A DNA stretch of 64,000 bases from Brachionus koreanus (GCA_016987375.1 PJRA01000420.1:214816-278815); one strand, 5' to 3'. Counted from the first letter of the stretch, positions 1-10,671 are shown. Numbers and translations: made by a program. The notes: generated by a model not told the origin, from the letters alone.

Positions 1-160
1 TCGTCTAATTTTTCTGCAATATTTAAATTATCTATTGACCAAAAGTCGGTCTTCATTTTGCCCCCAATTGATGATGAAGATTGTTTTTGTTGAGTTAATT
101 TTGAAGAACTAAAAGCAAAAAATTGTTGCCCAGAACTGGCAGCAGCATTTGTTTGTTGAA
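1..160 (-). CDS. 3' part of an unidentified protein gene (one exon, cut by the window edge)
   Basis: On the minus strand an open frame runs from a good acceptor (…tttaaag, just above position 160) to the window edge without a stop. It encodes about 52 residues rich in Gln, Ser and Ala, then a more ordered stretch containing KTDFWSIDNLNIAEKLD. The other two frames have stops. The low-complexity Q/S/A run followed by a conserved-looking W-containing motif suggests an adaptor or scaffold protein, but I do not recognise the family. Upstream exons should lie within the A/T-rich 161-995 stretch or beyond, but none could be identified there. The start and end of the protein are both missing. Confidence 0.45.
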
Positions 161-995
161 CTTTAAAATAAATAAGTAAAAAATTAGAAGAAAAAAGACA
201 AATTTAACTTCCGAAACTCATTCTTTCTATTTTTGTTTGTTGTTTGTATTTTTTTAAATTATAATTTAACAATAAGATTCTAAAATGAAAAAAAAATTGA
301 TTAGATGTGTAAAAATCAATAATAATTTAAAATGAAAAACAAATGGCGTCTTTTTACCTCCCTTTTTCGACTATTAGCTAAAAACCTTAAAACTATTACT
401 GTCACCAAAGAAACTCTCAAAAAATTGAAAATTACCTCAATTTTATGTAATAATAATTTTGATTTTTTTTTTCTGTGGAAATAATTTTAAGAATTTTTCT
501 GATGTAACAGCTTAAAAAAATTATGACTTAACTGAAATTAAAGCATTTAACTGAAAAAAAATGAAATTTCCATGGTAATTTTTATTTTTACTTCTCTTTT
601 TATCGCTATTGCCTTTAAAACTAAAAAGCAAGATTTCTAAAGCTAACTGTTTATAAAAAAGGACTACTTTGAAAATAAAATTTTTTTCTTATACTCATAA
701 AAAAATTATTTTGAAGAAATTTTCCTTTAATAAGTTAGTTAACATAGTTTTTTTGAGTTTGATATTTCAATTTAACTGATTTAATTTAATTAAATTTTTT
801 CAAACTTATGACTATTCGGGTTTAAATAGAAATAAAACTTTTTTTTTTAGATAAAATTGAGGCTTTATTTTATTAAAATAATTTTTTAGCTAAAGCTTGT
901 TTGTATTTGTTTTATTTTAAATTTAAAAACAGCATATTTTAATCTTTAAATTTTTAAATAAATAAATAGATAGATTCAATTATTTTTATTTCATA
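161..995. other. A/T-rich non-coding stretch
   Basis: Between the partial minus-strand exon and the ATPase gene there is no open frame with coding character. The sequence is dominated by A and T runs. It should contain the intron and possibly the 5' end of the partial gene, and the promoter of the ATPase gene, but I could not point to a TATA element or an exon with confidence. Confidence 0.5.
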
Positions 996-2720
996 ATGAC
1001 TAATTTTAACATTTGTGAAGAATATTTTAAAACATTTTGTCGCGACAATAATTTGAACTTAACTCCAACTCAAGAACTAAGTGATCAATCCTTCATGGTT
1101 ATTACTGGTAAAAATGGAGTTGGTAAATCAAGATTATTACAATTAATTCGTGAATATATTGTTACTAAAAAAAATGAAAATTATCCTAAAATGATAGTTA
1201 GAAGACTTGATTATGGTGAACATGATGATGAATACGATCCTGATAAAACTGATCATCCTTTAGTCATTGAAAATCTATTGAAAAGTTTTGGTTGTGATTA
1301 TGAAAATTGGACATCACTTCTAGATAAAATATATGATAAAGATAATGAAGATGATAATGAATTTGAAAGAATTTTAAAATTTTATTACCGTCATGTCAAA
1401 ATAAAAGTAGATGAAGATGATAAAATTAAGATTAATTCAAATAATACAGGGCAAACTACATCTAAAAAAAAATCAATAAAAAAAAAATATGATCATGAAT
1501 TAAGAGTATATTTTGACGAATTTAAGAAATATTTTAGACGACAAATGCTGAAAAAAATTTGTTATGGAAGCTTGAAACAATTGTTGATGCTTAATATGCG
1601 CTATCAATTTGATTTAGATAAAATTAATGAGACAATTGATAATAATGAATANNNNNNNNNNNNNNNNNNNNNNNNNNNGCATTTAATTTTATTAATTAAA
1701 GATAAAAAAAATATTAAAATGGAAAAAATCGATACAAATATAAAGCAAGTATTATTATTAGATGAACCAGATTCACATTGTGAAGCTAATCTTGTTCGTA
1801 TATTTATTGATATAATAGAAACTGAATTAGTTGAAAATCTTAAAATTCAAGTTATTATGACCACTCACAATTTTTTAACTATTTGTAAGATCAAAGAAAA
1901 AAATATTTATGTAATTTCAAAAAACAATGATAAAGTAGAAATTGAAAATGATATTAACAAATGTAAATCATTTGATATTTTGGCAAAAAGTATGATTGAA
2001 TTATTTGATTTAACTAATCAGTCTGTTGAATTTCGAGCATTATCTTATAAAGGAATTAGTAAAGCATGTAAAAATGGTTCTCTTGATGGAAATTTATTAG
2101 AAAATATTATAAATGTTTTGACAAAAGATTACAAATCTATTATGATAAAGCATCTATTGGACCAGAAACAGGAGACCACTGATGAAGAAATTGAATATGA
2201 AACAAAATATAAACAATTACAAGATTGTGATTTTAAAAAATTGGTTGAAAATAAAGATAAGAGATTTTATATAATTTGGCCTAAAAATCAAAATAACAAA
2301 GCTTGGGATTTCATGATCTATCAAGTAAAACAAATACCAAAAGAATCAAATATCTTTTTTTTTCAAGTATCTATTGATTTGGATTACAAAGAAAAAGCTA
2401 GCAATACAGCTAAAAAACACAAAGAAATTAAATTTTCAAAATTTCCAGAAGATTTAAAAGAAATTAATTATTATTTAATTTCCCCTAAAATTAAACAAAA
2501 AGATACCATCACTACTGATGGCATAACCTTTAATTTAATAGCATTATCTAACTTAAAAGAAAAATTTGAATCAACAATTCAATATTTCGAATATTTGTGC
2601 AAAAATCCTTGTAAATGTAAAATATCAAATTGTAAAAATAAGAGATGTGGTTGTAAAAAAACAAATTTACCATGTGACGATAGATGCCATAGTGGTGAAA
2701 ATTGTGAAAATAACAATTAA
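996..2720 (+). CDS. ABC/SMC-like ATPase with Cys-rich CXC-like C-terminal tail; intronless, interrupted by an assembly gap
   Basis: A single-exon protein of about 574 residues starting at an ATG. Walker A is GKNGVGKS (about residues 38-45), Walker B is VLLLDEP followed by D-S-H (about 252-261), and a switch-like TTHN follows (289-292). This is the layout of the AAA_21/ABC-SMC type of ATPase with a long charged insert between the two motifs. The last 40 residues hold a dense Cys pattern (CKCKISNCKNKRCGC, then four more Cys) resembling a tesmin/TSO1-type CXC zinc-binding module. Twenty-seven N bases (1652-1678) lie about 25 residues before Walker B, where an ABC signature motif would normally sit, so that motif cannot be checked and the frame across the gap is assumed. 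Substrate and role are unknown. Lack of introns, an A/T-biased codon choice and the odd domain pairing would fit a mobile-element or horizontally acquired gene, but that is inference. An AATAAA lies just past the stop. Confidence 0.7.
   Translation: MTNFNICEEYFKTFCRDNNLNLTPTQELSDQSFMVITGKNGVGKSRLLQLIREYIVTKKNENYPKMIVRRLDYGEHDDEYDPDKTDHPLVIENLLKSFGCDYENWTSLLDKIYDKDNEDDNEFERILKFYYRHVKIKVDEDDKIKINSNNTGQTTSKKKSIKKKYDHELRVYFDEFKKYFRRQMLKKICYGSLKQLLMLNMRYQFDLDKINETIDNNEXXXXXXXXXXHLILLIKDKKNIKMEKIDTNIKQVLLLDEPDSHCEANLVRIFIDIIETELVENLKIQVIMTTHNFLTICKIKEKNIYVISKNNDKVEIENDINKCKSFDILAKSMIELFDLTNQSVEFRALSYKGISKACKNGSLDGNLLENIINVLTKDYKSIMIKHLLDQKQETTDEEIEYETKYKQLQDCDFKKLVENKDKRFYIIWPKNQNNKAWDFMIYQVKQIPKESNIFFFQVSIDLDYKEKASNTAKKHKEIKFSKFPEDLKEINYYLISPKIKQKDTITTDGITFNLIALSNLKEKFESTIQYFEYLCKNPCKCKISNCKNKRCGCKKTNLPCDDRCHSGENCENNN
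1652..1678. other. Assembly gap (27 N)
   Basis: A run of 27 N interrupts the ATPase reading frame. Its length keeps the frame as written, but gap lengths are often estimates, so the residues missing here and the join are uncertain. Confidence 0.99.
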
Positions 2721-2827
2721 TTTTTTTTTTAATAAAAATTTATTAATTTGTTAATCTAGTAAAGCTAAAGCTTCTTTAGATTAAAAATATCTTTGTCTTT
2801 ATCATTTATTTTAGATATTAAAAATAA

Positions 2828-2869
2828 GCGCCAAGACTCGAGACCAAACCAAGGACCTTTAGATCTTTA
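2828..2869 (-). pseudogene. Decayed 3' half of a tRNA-Phe
   Basis: The minus strand carries the anticodon-stem to T-arm part of the nearby intact tRNA-Phe. The stretch AGATCTAAAGGTCCTTGGTT is identical, followed by a degraded T-loop and acceptor end (substitutions break TTCGATC). The 5' half (D-arm and A box) is absent, so it cannot be a working tRNA. It lies about 290 bp beyond the 3' end of the intact gene. Confidence 0.7.
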
Positions 2870-3153
2870 AGGCTTTTAAACTTAAGGCAATGAACAAGGA
2901 TTTTACAAGCTTTGAGACTTTTTATTACTTAATTTCAAATTTTTCAAATAATTTACATGATCAATTAAAGAAGGAAAGCTTAAATAAGTAAAAAACAGCG
3001 CTGGCCATCATCTCTGATTTCATTCCAATATATTTAGTCAAATTAGTGAAATACACTCAGGGTCAAGATTAAAGAAATTTTTTAACAGACAATTTCAGTG
3101 AAAACTTTATCAATAAATACCAATTCCAGATAGTTTTTTTTCGTGAAAAAAAG

Positions 3154-3226
3154 TGCCGAAACTCGGGATCGAACCAAGGACCTTTAGATCTTCAGTCTAA
3201 CGCTCTCCCAACTGAGCTATTTCGGC
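3154..3226 (-). tRNA. tRNA-Phe (anticodon GAA)
   Basis: A 73-nt cloverleaf on the minus strand with acceptor stem GCCGAAA/TTTCGGC, discriminator A, D-arm GCTCAGTTGGGAGAGC, anticodon loop ACTGAAGAT with anticodon GAA (positions 3193-3191), and T-loop TTCGATC. The A box and B box are intact. A run of T directly after the 3' end serves as the Pol III terminator. There is no intron. It lies about 85 bp past the stop codon of the DD3-3-like gene on the same strand. Confidence 0.96.
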
Positions 3227-3310
3227 TCTTATTATTTAATAAAACAAAATTAATTTTTTTAAATAAAATTTATTTATCAAAAAAATATAAAATTAATTTA
3301 AAAAATAAAT

Positions 3311-5342
3311 CTAATCAACAACACTTATTTTGCCTTTTTGACTTCGATTAGAAAAGTTATTATTTCTTGAACACATAAAATAGTAAATTTTATTAGTTCT
3401 GGTAAATTTTACTAATAAGCCTGGAAACGATGCTGAAGCCCCATTTAAATCTTCGTCTAACTTACTTTTTTTAGAAAAATTCTCTTGACAATTCTCTTCT
3501 TTTGCACATTTATAATAGCCCGAGCTTGCTAAATACAAAGCCAAATCTTCTTTTTCATTTGATTTTATTTTAACCGTTTCATCTACAAACAAAATTGGTT
3601 CAGCGTCTTTCCACAAATCTGCTTGTTCAATCGGACATGGATAGTTATCATTAAGTGACAAAATTTGTACAAAATTATTTCGATCAGTCCCATCTTGACC
3701 TTGACCTTCGGCACCTGTTTGACCATCACCTCCTGGTTGTGCATTATTATGCGTATTCGAACCAGTCCATTGTATATGCACCAATTCATTAGTCTTAACT
3801 GTTAAATCATTTGGCACAAAATCATATTCAACACCTGGATACACTTGTACTATGTTTCCTCTTTTACCACGAACATTTAAATTATAAATTTTTGCATCTC
3901 TTATTTGACTTGGTCTTGGCAATAGAATGAAACTGTGAGATCGATCTTGAAACACACGACCATACTGGGCAGTGTTTAAAGCTAATCTCAAAACTTGATT
4001 ACTACCACCAGCCATGTTTATTTGTGGATTATTTTTGACAGGAGATTTTAAGCCATTTGATTTCGAATCTAAATTAGGCTCATAGTCATCAGTTGAAATG
4101 TTGTAGCGAATTCTAAAAACACATTTTTGAGCTCTATTTGAACTAAAATGTGGCAATATCCAATTGTAACTAGGTGCCTTACCATCTAAAGTATTACCCA
4201 AATGGTTTGAACGAGTCCATTCAGCTTTGCGACATTCTGGCTTTGGCAACAGTACTAAGCATTCCTTGTCATTTATATTTTTGGCATCATAGGCTAATGC
4301 CCACTTATGATTCAATTTTGAATTGCAGCTTTTTTCATCTTTATATTCTAAATAAATTCAAAAAAAAAGACAAGATAAATAATAATAGATAAGATATGAT
4401 AATAATTAAAAAAAATAGATAAGATAATTTACGTGTTGCTTTTTCTAAATAATTAAAAAATTCCGTCCATTTTCCACCATTTTGTTCACATTCATTTTTA
4501 TTGTTCCATTTTGACCAATGTTTTTGCTTGTTATCTTGATAAAATTCAATGCACAAAAACTTTGATTTTCTATTAAAGCTCTCAGATTGATAATAATCAC
4601 ATAAACTGGGTTCTGATGTTAAAACAGCAATGTCTTTCCATGGATTTGGATGCCAATATGGATAATAGTCTCGCTCTTCTGCACATTCGTATCCACTACG
4701 AGCTCCATTTGGATTTTGTCTTGTAAAAACAGCACTGCTGTATCCTTTGTTATTGTTTTTTAAATTTTGATCAGCAGTAAACAAACCCTTATTTCTTTCT
4801 CTATAGTTACAATTGTCATAGTTCTGCCATGGTTCTTGTAAAACTCTGTCTATTTTAACATCGTTTTGTTTACGCTGTAAATTAAGCTCATAAGTGTCCT
4901 GATTCATTAGGGTATATGGCTGTGAATTTGTGTTCAAACCATCTCTAATTCGGTCTAAATTATTGTCCTCTTGATCATTTGATTGACACATGTACTGAAG
5001 AATTAGAACACAATTTTGTTTAGAAGAGTGATCTTGATCATCGCTACCACATCCATGTTGATCAGTCCATTCTATGTTAAGAACTGATTCTGAATTGGCA
5101 CCACTTTGATAATATTTCATTTGATATTGTTCTGATTCTGTCTTAAATGGAGAGCTACCCAAGTCGCCAACATTGTATCCACCGCGTTGATTATTCTGTG
5201 AATCGAAAACTCGGTTGTTGTTTGTGCGTGTTGCTGATTTTTCATTCAAACGGTTGTTTGAACCTCGGGGATTGTGAAGGTATATGTCCGAAGAAACTGC
5301 AGAAAATAAACTTAATATTCCAATTAACAGACTGAAATTCAT
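3311..5342 (-). CDS. Secreted DD3-3-like protein (two exons)
   Basis: Exon 1 is 5342-4433 and exon 2 is 4347-3311, joined across an 85-bp GT-AG intron (C|AA makes a Gln), giving 648 residues. The N-terminus is a clear signal peptide (MNFSLLIGILSLFSAVSS), then DIYLHNPRGSNNRLNE, which with the later QRGGYNVGD, WTDQHGCG and RNNNFSNRSQKG blocks is the hallmark of the DD3-3 family first named in Dictyostelium and also found in several invertebrates. The molecular function of the family is not established. Even Cys content and the signal peptide support an extracellular, disulphide-bonded protein; no transmembrane segment is visible. The downstream exon does not start at its first ATG (4315) but at the acceptor at 4347. 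Confidence 0.88.
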
Positions 5343-6129
5343 TTTTATTTTAACTGAATCATTTAGTTTATGATTAAATTTACAAAAATAATTCGGTACA
5401 TGGTGAATAATTATGCTCCTATTTTAATAAGCTTTTAAGATAAGACAAATTTTTGGCTATGCTCAAAAGCCTTTGGCTTAGAAATCAATTTTGCTTTAAT
5501 TATTTTAAAATATTTTATTTTAATCATTTAATAAAAATTTAATTTTGATCCTATGAATTTTTAAAAAAAAGTTTAAGATATTCCGACACTCTTAAAAACA
5601 TCAAAAAATGTTAAAATTCATAAAAATTTTCCAATTTTTTATTTTGAAATAGAAATTTGGGAATCTAGAAATGAAAAAGAAATTAAATGATTCTCTTTAA
5701 AAAAAATTCTAAATTTAATTTAATTATAATAAAATGAAGTTCTTTATTTAAGCATTTATTTTTTAAAGCACAAGTTGTTTAAATGAAATAACCATCTCCT
5801 GGTTATAGGAAGAGAAAATAAAAAATAAGTTTTCTAAAATTGAGACTATGTGAAAACTCTTCATTTTTCTTTAAAATTCACATCATTCAAAGAACACTTT
5901 ATTAAGTATTATTAATTTTCAAATAAAAGATTAAAAAAAGTAACAAAAAAATTTTTTTAGACGTTCTATTTGACTATTTATAAGTTTATTCATGCAAGCA
6001 TCAAGTGATTGATAATAAATTAAATACTAAAAAAATATAAGCCAAATTTTTTATGAAATTTTGTTCTAGTGGGGAAAAGCTACAATACAAGCAGAAATTT
6101 AAACTACAACTTAAGAGCTATCTAGCTTA

Positions 6130-6610
6130 AAAGAACTTTAGCAGTCAATTTTTTTTGTTTTCCCACCCAACCATCAAGCTTCGCTTTGGAAATATTTAGA
6201 TTGTTTGAATTTACCACATCTTCCAGAAGTTGATTTCATTCATTAACGAATCTATTAATGAAATTCGTTCACATGTTAAACAATAACTATGTGTTGTAGT
6301 TCTCTCAATAATTACAACACCAACTCTAGCCAACTTAAATGTCTATAGTTTCACAGTGCAATACAATGATCTCATGTGTTTAGCAAGTTACAAATATTTA
6401 ACACTATGAAAAGTATCAGACTAATGCTCTCATTATTTTATTTTATTATTATATAAAAACCATGAATTGCCTATAATTTAACTTTCTTTTCTTTTTGTTA
6501 TTCTCTTTGTTACTTGTTAAGTCTAGAATTTAATAAAATTATTATTATAGATATATTATTTTTAATTACTTGTGTTATAGAGACATTAAAATTAAAGGTT
6601 TATAACATAT
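6130..6610 (-). mobile_element. Decayed non-LTR retrotransposon 3' end (LINE relic)
   Basis: On the minus strand a frame with one substitution stop reads NRFVNE-stop-NQLLEDVVNS followed by LNISKAKLDGWV. This matches the usual C-terminal end of CR1/jockey-type LINE reverse-transcriptase proteins (pattern N-R-V-V-N-x-W-N-x-L-P … K-x-L-D). The upstream minus-strand part (6345-6610) is shared with a second copy at about 19975-20290. Frameshifts and stops show it is dead. Confidence 0.6.
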
Positions 6611-6925
6611 GCAACTTTACAGAATGTTACATATCAGCTGGTGAAGAATCAAAGACAAATGTGAAAGAAATACGTAGGAACACATTTTGCCAATTCAAAA
6701 AATCTTTTTATCACTTAGCTGAAAAATTAAAATTAAAAAATAGCACAAAATGTCAACAAAAAATTTTGCACAAAAGTTTAGATGCACACCATTAATCTTT
6801 AATTAAAAATTGATCAACTAACTTAAATGGATTTCTAATTATCTTCTAATTAAAAAATATTCAATTAGTGTTAAAATTATATATGAAACATCGCTATAAA
6901 ACTGTGACTAACTAAAATAAAAGAG

Positions 6926-7028
6926 AAAAAGAGGAAATAGTAAGGTAGCAATTACACAATGGAGTTGGGTACTCGATACTCGATATTTCTTGATTCGAAT
7001 TCTGTTACCTTACTATTTTCCTCTTTTT
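6926..7028. repeat. Short inverted repeat, hairpin or MITE-like
   Basis: Left arm 6926-6947 (AAAAAGAGGAAATAGTAAGG…) and right arm 7006-7028 are reverse complements over about 22 bp with a single extra T, separated by a 58-bp spacer containing a direct repeat ACTCGATACTCGATA. The structure could be a solo MITE or a transcribed hairpin. Confidence 0.6.
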
Positions 7029-7289
7029 TTCCAGACTCATCAAATATATAAAAATGTATTCTGTTACTCTCTATCTTAATTTATCTAATTTTAATTTTAA
7101 TATTTCTCAATTTTATGTGTTCTCAATTTTTTAACTTATATTACTTTTACTTTATTTTTTTCTTACTTTTTATTTTTATTTTATTCTATTTAACTATATT
7201 TTGATTTTTATTTTATTTTTATTTTTAACCTGAAGGAGCTAAAGCTCGGTACAGAAATACAAATAAATAAATAATAATACTCCGAAAAA

Positions 7290-7655
7290 ATTAGAAACCT
7301 TGGTAAAAAAATCGGTAAAAAAAACGATACCAATAAAGTTAGATGTCAGATAATTGGTCTCCTAAAAGATAAGTCTAAAAGTAATAAGGAAATAGTTAAA
7401 TTAGTGGGAGTATCAGAAAATATATGAGAACCACTAGAAAAAACAATGATTCCTTTGGGACTCCAATAGTTTATTTATACAGGTAAGAAAAAATCCTATT
7501 AAAATGGTGCAAAGAAAGATTGAATTGGACAATTCAACGTTAGGGAATGATGATTTTTAGTGATGAGTCCAATTTTGAGGTGTTCAATAGAAAATCAAGG
7601 GTTTTGGTCAAAAGATTACAAAAAGAAAAATATGACCCAAAATTTGCGGGAATAT
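7290..7655 (+). mobile_element. Tc1/mariner transposase relic
   Basis: Two separate stretches of a Tc1-type transposase remain. The helix-turn-helix part reads IIGLLKDKSKSNKEIVKLVG then VSEN (about 7351-7421). The catalytic-core part reads MIFSDESNFEVFNRKSRV (7550-7603), whose SDES contains the second Asp of the DDE triad. Stops, frameshifts and a deletion of the region between them (the first catalytic Asp is not found) show that the copy is dead. No terminal inverted repeats were located. Confidence 0.75.
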
Positions 7656-8371
7656 TATGTATATTAAATAATTTTTAAAATAAAAAAATACAGATAATAT
7701 TTTAATTATTTATTAATTATATATTTTAAATAATTTACTTGTCGATACTCTAAATGAACCACTTTTAGAATAAAAATAAAATGTACATATTACATTAGAT
7801 AAAATATTTTCCTAATTTTATTTAAATAAAAGTTATTTAATAAGAAAAATTCATGGTCAAAAAATTTATCTAATTAATTTTCAGTAATTTTCACAGGACC
7901 ACTGGATGAAATTCAAGGTTTTAATTTTAATTTAAATTTTTAAAAAATAAAGTTGTCATTTTAATTTTAGTTCAAATTTTTAAATAAAATTAAAATAAAA
8001 AAAATTTGATTAAATTTTGTTTTATTTAAAAAGAAAAAAATAAGTCAAAATTTATTTTCAAAAAAAGAATGAGCGAGAGAAGGCTTATTTTTCCAAATGA
8101 TGGTGCACCAATAAGACAAACAAGCAAATGTTTTCAAATGCCTTTAGTTTACATAAACATTTGAGTAGTATGTATATTGCTTATTCGATTTGTGCACACG
8201 TCTAATTATGTGAGCTTGGCAAATAAAAGTTCAAGGATTGATTATGTACAGCGTTCAAACTCCACTAAATAGTAAACTCTCGATTTAAATACATGCAGCA
8301 CAAAGCAACGCTTTCGCATTTATTCTCGTGTGTGTTAAAACAAGAAAAAATTTCTAACATTTAGATTAACA

Positions 8372-9400
8372 ATGAACATAGTCGATTTGGCCAAAACTAA
8401 CGTTTTTTCCAGCCCGTTCTCACAAAAGAACAGCAAGCGTCAAATATCATTTGCGGCGCCAGCTCAAGGCTCTCAAGTAGTCTACGGCTCTGCCGAATTT
8501 TATGGACTATGTGCTGTAGGAGGCGCTCTTTCTTGCGGTCTAACACACACCGCTGTTGTTCCACTCGATATGGTCAAGTGTCGAATTCAAGTCGACCCGG
8601 CCAAATATAAAAGTATCACCAACGGCTTTAAAGTAACAGTTGCCGAGGAAGGAGTTCGCGGTTTGGCCAAGGGATGGGCACCCACACTCATCGGCTATTC
8701 CATCCAAGGTATTGGAAAATTCGGCTTTTACGAATTGTTCAAAATATTGTACGGCAATATGCTCGGCGAGGAGAACGCCTACTTGTGGCGTACCTCGCTC
8801 TATTTGGCTGCTAGTGCTTCGGCCGAATTTTTCGCCGACATTGGTCTAGCTCCACTAGAAGCTGTCAAAGTAAGAATGCAAACCAGTGCCGGATTCGCCA
8901 ACACTCTACGCGAAGGATTCCCAAAGATTTACAAAGGCGAAGGCTTGGGCGGATTTTACAAAGGATTAGCTCCATTGTGGATGCGTCAAATTCCGTACAC
9001 TATGATGAAATTTGCCTGCTTTGAGCGAACTGTCGAATTGTTGTACAAACATGTGGTTCCAAAGCCAAGAGAAACGTGCACCAAAGGCGAACAATTGATT
9101 GTCACATTCGCTGCTGGATACATTGCCGGTGTTTTCTGCGCTGTCGTTAGTCATCCAGCTGACACCATTGTGTCCAAGCTGAACAACGAGAAAGGTCTAA
9201 CTGCTGCCGAGGCTGTCAAGCGCATCGGCTTCGCTGGTCTATGGAAGGGCTTGGGTCCTCGTATTATCATGATCGGTACTCTAACTGCTCTTCAATGGTT
9301 CATTTACGACACATTCAAGGTTGTCATGGGAATACCACGACCGCCACCACCAGCCATGCCCGAAAGTCTAAAAGCCAAATTGGCCGCCCAAAATCAATAG
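8372..9400 (+). CDS. SLC25A3: Mitochondrial phosphate carrier (SLC25A3)
   Basis: Intronless 342-residue member of the mitochondrial carrier family that imports phosphate with protons into the matrix for ATP synthesis. Three tandem carrier repeats are visible with signature starts PLDMVKCR (64-71), PLEAVKVR and PADTIVSK. The first repeat is followed by IQVDPAKYKS, diagnostic of the phosphate carrier rather than of ADP/ATP carriers. The N-terminal 35 residues before the first helix look like the processed presequence of this subfamily. The codon use is richer in G/C than that of neighbouring genes, as expected of a highly expressed gene. AATAAA signals follow within 30 bp of the stop. Confidence 0.96.
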   Translation: MNIVDLAKTNVFSSPFSQKNSKRQISFAAPAQGSQVVYGSAEFYGLCAVGGALSCGLTHTAVVPLDMVKCRIQVDPAKYKSITNGFKVTVAEEGVRGLAKGWAPTLIGYSIQGIGKFGFYELFKILYGNMLGEENAYLWRTSLYLAASASAEFFADIGLAPLEAVKVRMQTSAGFANTLREGFPKIYKGEGLGGFYKGLAPLWMRQIPYTMMKFACFERTVELLYKHVVPKPRETCTKGEQLIVTFAAGYIAGVFCAVVSHPADTIVSKLNNEKGLTAAEAVKRIGFAGLWKGLGPRIIMIGTLTALQWFIYDTFKVVMGIPRPPPPAMPESLKAKLAAQNQ

Positions 9401-9885
9401 ATTAATAAATTTGATTTTTAATAAAAAAAAATGAGTATTTTAGTTTATTGACAACAACAACAAAAAAATTATTATAAATTATTTAAATTGAACACGATTA
9501 ATTCGTTAATAAAAAATTTTAATTCGATTTTTAAATTTTTTTTTAAATCCATTATTAAATTAATTTAAATAAAGGGAATATTTTTTGTCAGTAGATAATT
9601 TTTTTTTTAATTAAAAATAGATAAAATCAAATAGAAGTAGATAAAATTTTTTAATAGAAGATATTTATTTTTTCAAACATAGATAATTAAACAAAATGGC
9701 TTGATGAAACCAAGTAATTGGCACTTAATTTATTTGCCTTTTTAACCGCAGCCTTCTTTCATTATTGGATTTATCTGGCCTTGCTCAAGAGACTATAAAT
9801 TCAGCAATGTTATAAATAAATTCTCTTAATATGCTGGCCTGATGCTGCAAGTTAGCCAACTTAACTAAATTCAATACAGACTAAT

Positions 9886-10010
9886 TTTTTTTTATAGCTA
9901 CCATAGCCAGACTAAAGCTAGTCTCGCTCCGCAGGTATACTGCTGTAGCTTATTATTATTAATATTATTAAATTGCGTATTCGTCGTAAATAAATAAATA
10001 AATATATAAT
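9886..10010 (+). repeat. Dispersed repeat end, copy 1 (LINE-tail-like)
   Basis: The block TAGCTACCATAGCCAGACTA … CTGCTGTAG … followed by TTATTATTAATATTATTAAA and AAATAAATAAATAAAT is shared in diverged form with 13105-13185 (AGCTACCATAACGAGGCTAC … CTGCTGTAG … TTATTATTATTTAA). The simple A/T tail points to the 3' end of a non-LTR retrotransposon on the plus strand. Confidence 0.5.
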
Positions 10011-10671
10011 ATTTCTGAAACTTAATGGGTGGTAATTAAAATGCATCTCTTAAATTACTTAATCTGTCTCCCAAAAAAATACTCAATATTTATTATTGTT
10101 TTACAATATATTTTTTTTATATTCTGAATTAATAAGCAAAAACAAAGGAAAGCTTGCAGATGGAGACACAGTTGATTTTGTTGAGACCAGATCAAAAATT
10201 GAATTCGAATATTTTGAAAATTAAATTTTTAATTAAAAAAAATTAATTAAAAAGTACGAATTTTAAAATTATTTTTATTCAAAAATGAATTGTTGTTAGA
10301 AAAGTCGGATCAATATGACCCGATTGGGAATAAGAAATTATGCGTTTTTGAATAATTAACTTTATCGCGCCAGTATGCTTTTAAAATTTAAAAAATATGT
10401 ATTTTTTTTAAAAGCACATTAGGTTACAGTATTTGGTTTTAATTAAGACAAATGACTAATGAATTATATTTTAACCGATGCACATTATTTTGAGAAAAGC
10501 AACTGCTATCAAAAATTTATTAGCCAAATACTGGCAAGTTTCTTCTTATTGGGGTTACTTGTGTTTGATGAAATGGGATACAATGAAAAAAAATAAAATG
10601 ATAAAACAAATGAGTTTAAAGAGTTTATTTAATTATTAAGCCTAGAAGCAAGAATAAAAAAAATATCAAAA

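Larger units (their letters stand above)
5343..8371. other. 3-kb intergenic region with TE relics
   Basis: No intact gene. It holds a decayed LINE end (about 6130-6610), a short hairpin/MITE-like inverted repeat (6926-7028), a tail-like end GGAGCTAAAGCTCGGTACAG followed by AAATAAATAAATAA (7233-7275) typical of a non-LTR 3' end, and a Tc1 transposase relic (about 7290-7650). The last 300 bp before 8372 are the likely phosphate-carrier promoter. A 93-codon open frame at 6514-6795 overlaps the repeat and looks non-coding. Confidence 0.6.

Noticed and set aside
2566..2754. 62-codon frame overlapping the ATPase end
   Set aside because: Out-of-frame shadow of the ATPase tail with no independent support.
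6514..6795. 93-codon frame
   Set aside because: Lies partly in a LINE-related repeat, has biased composition and no promoter or homologue.
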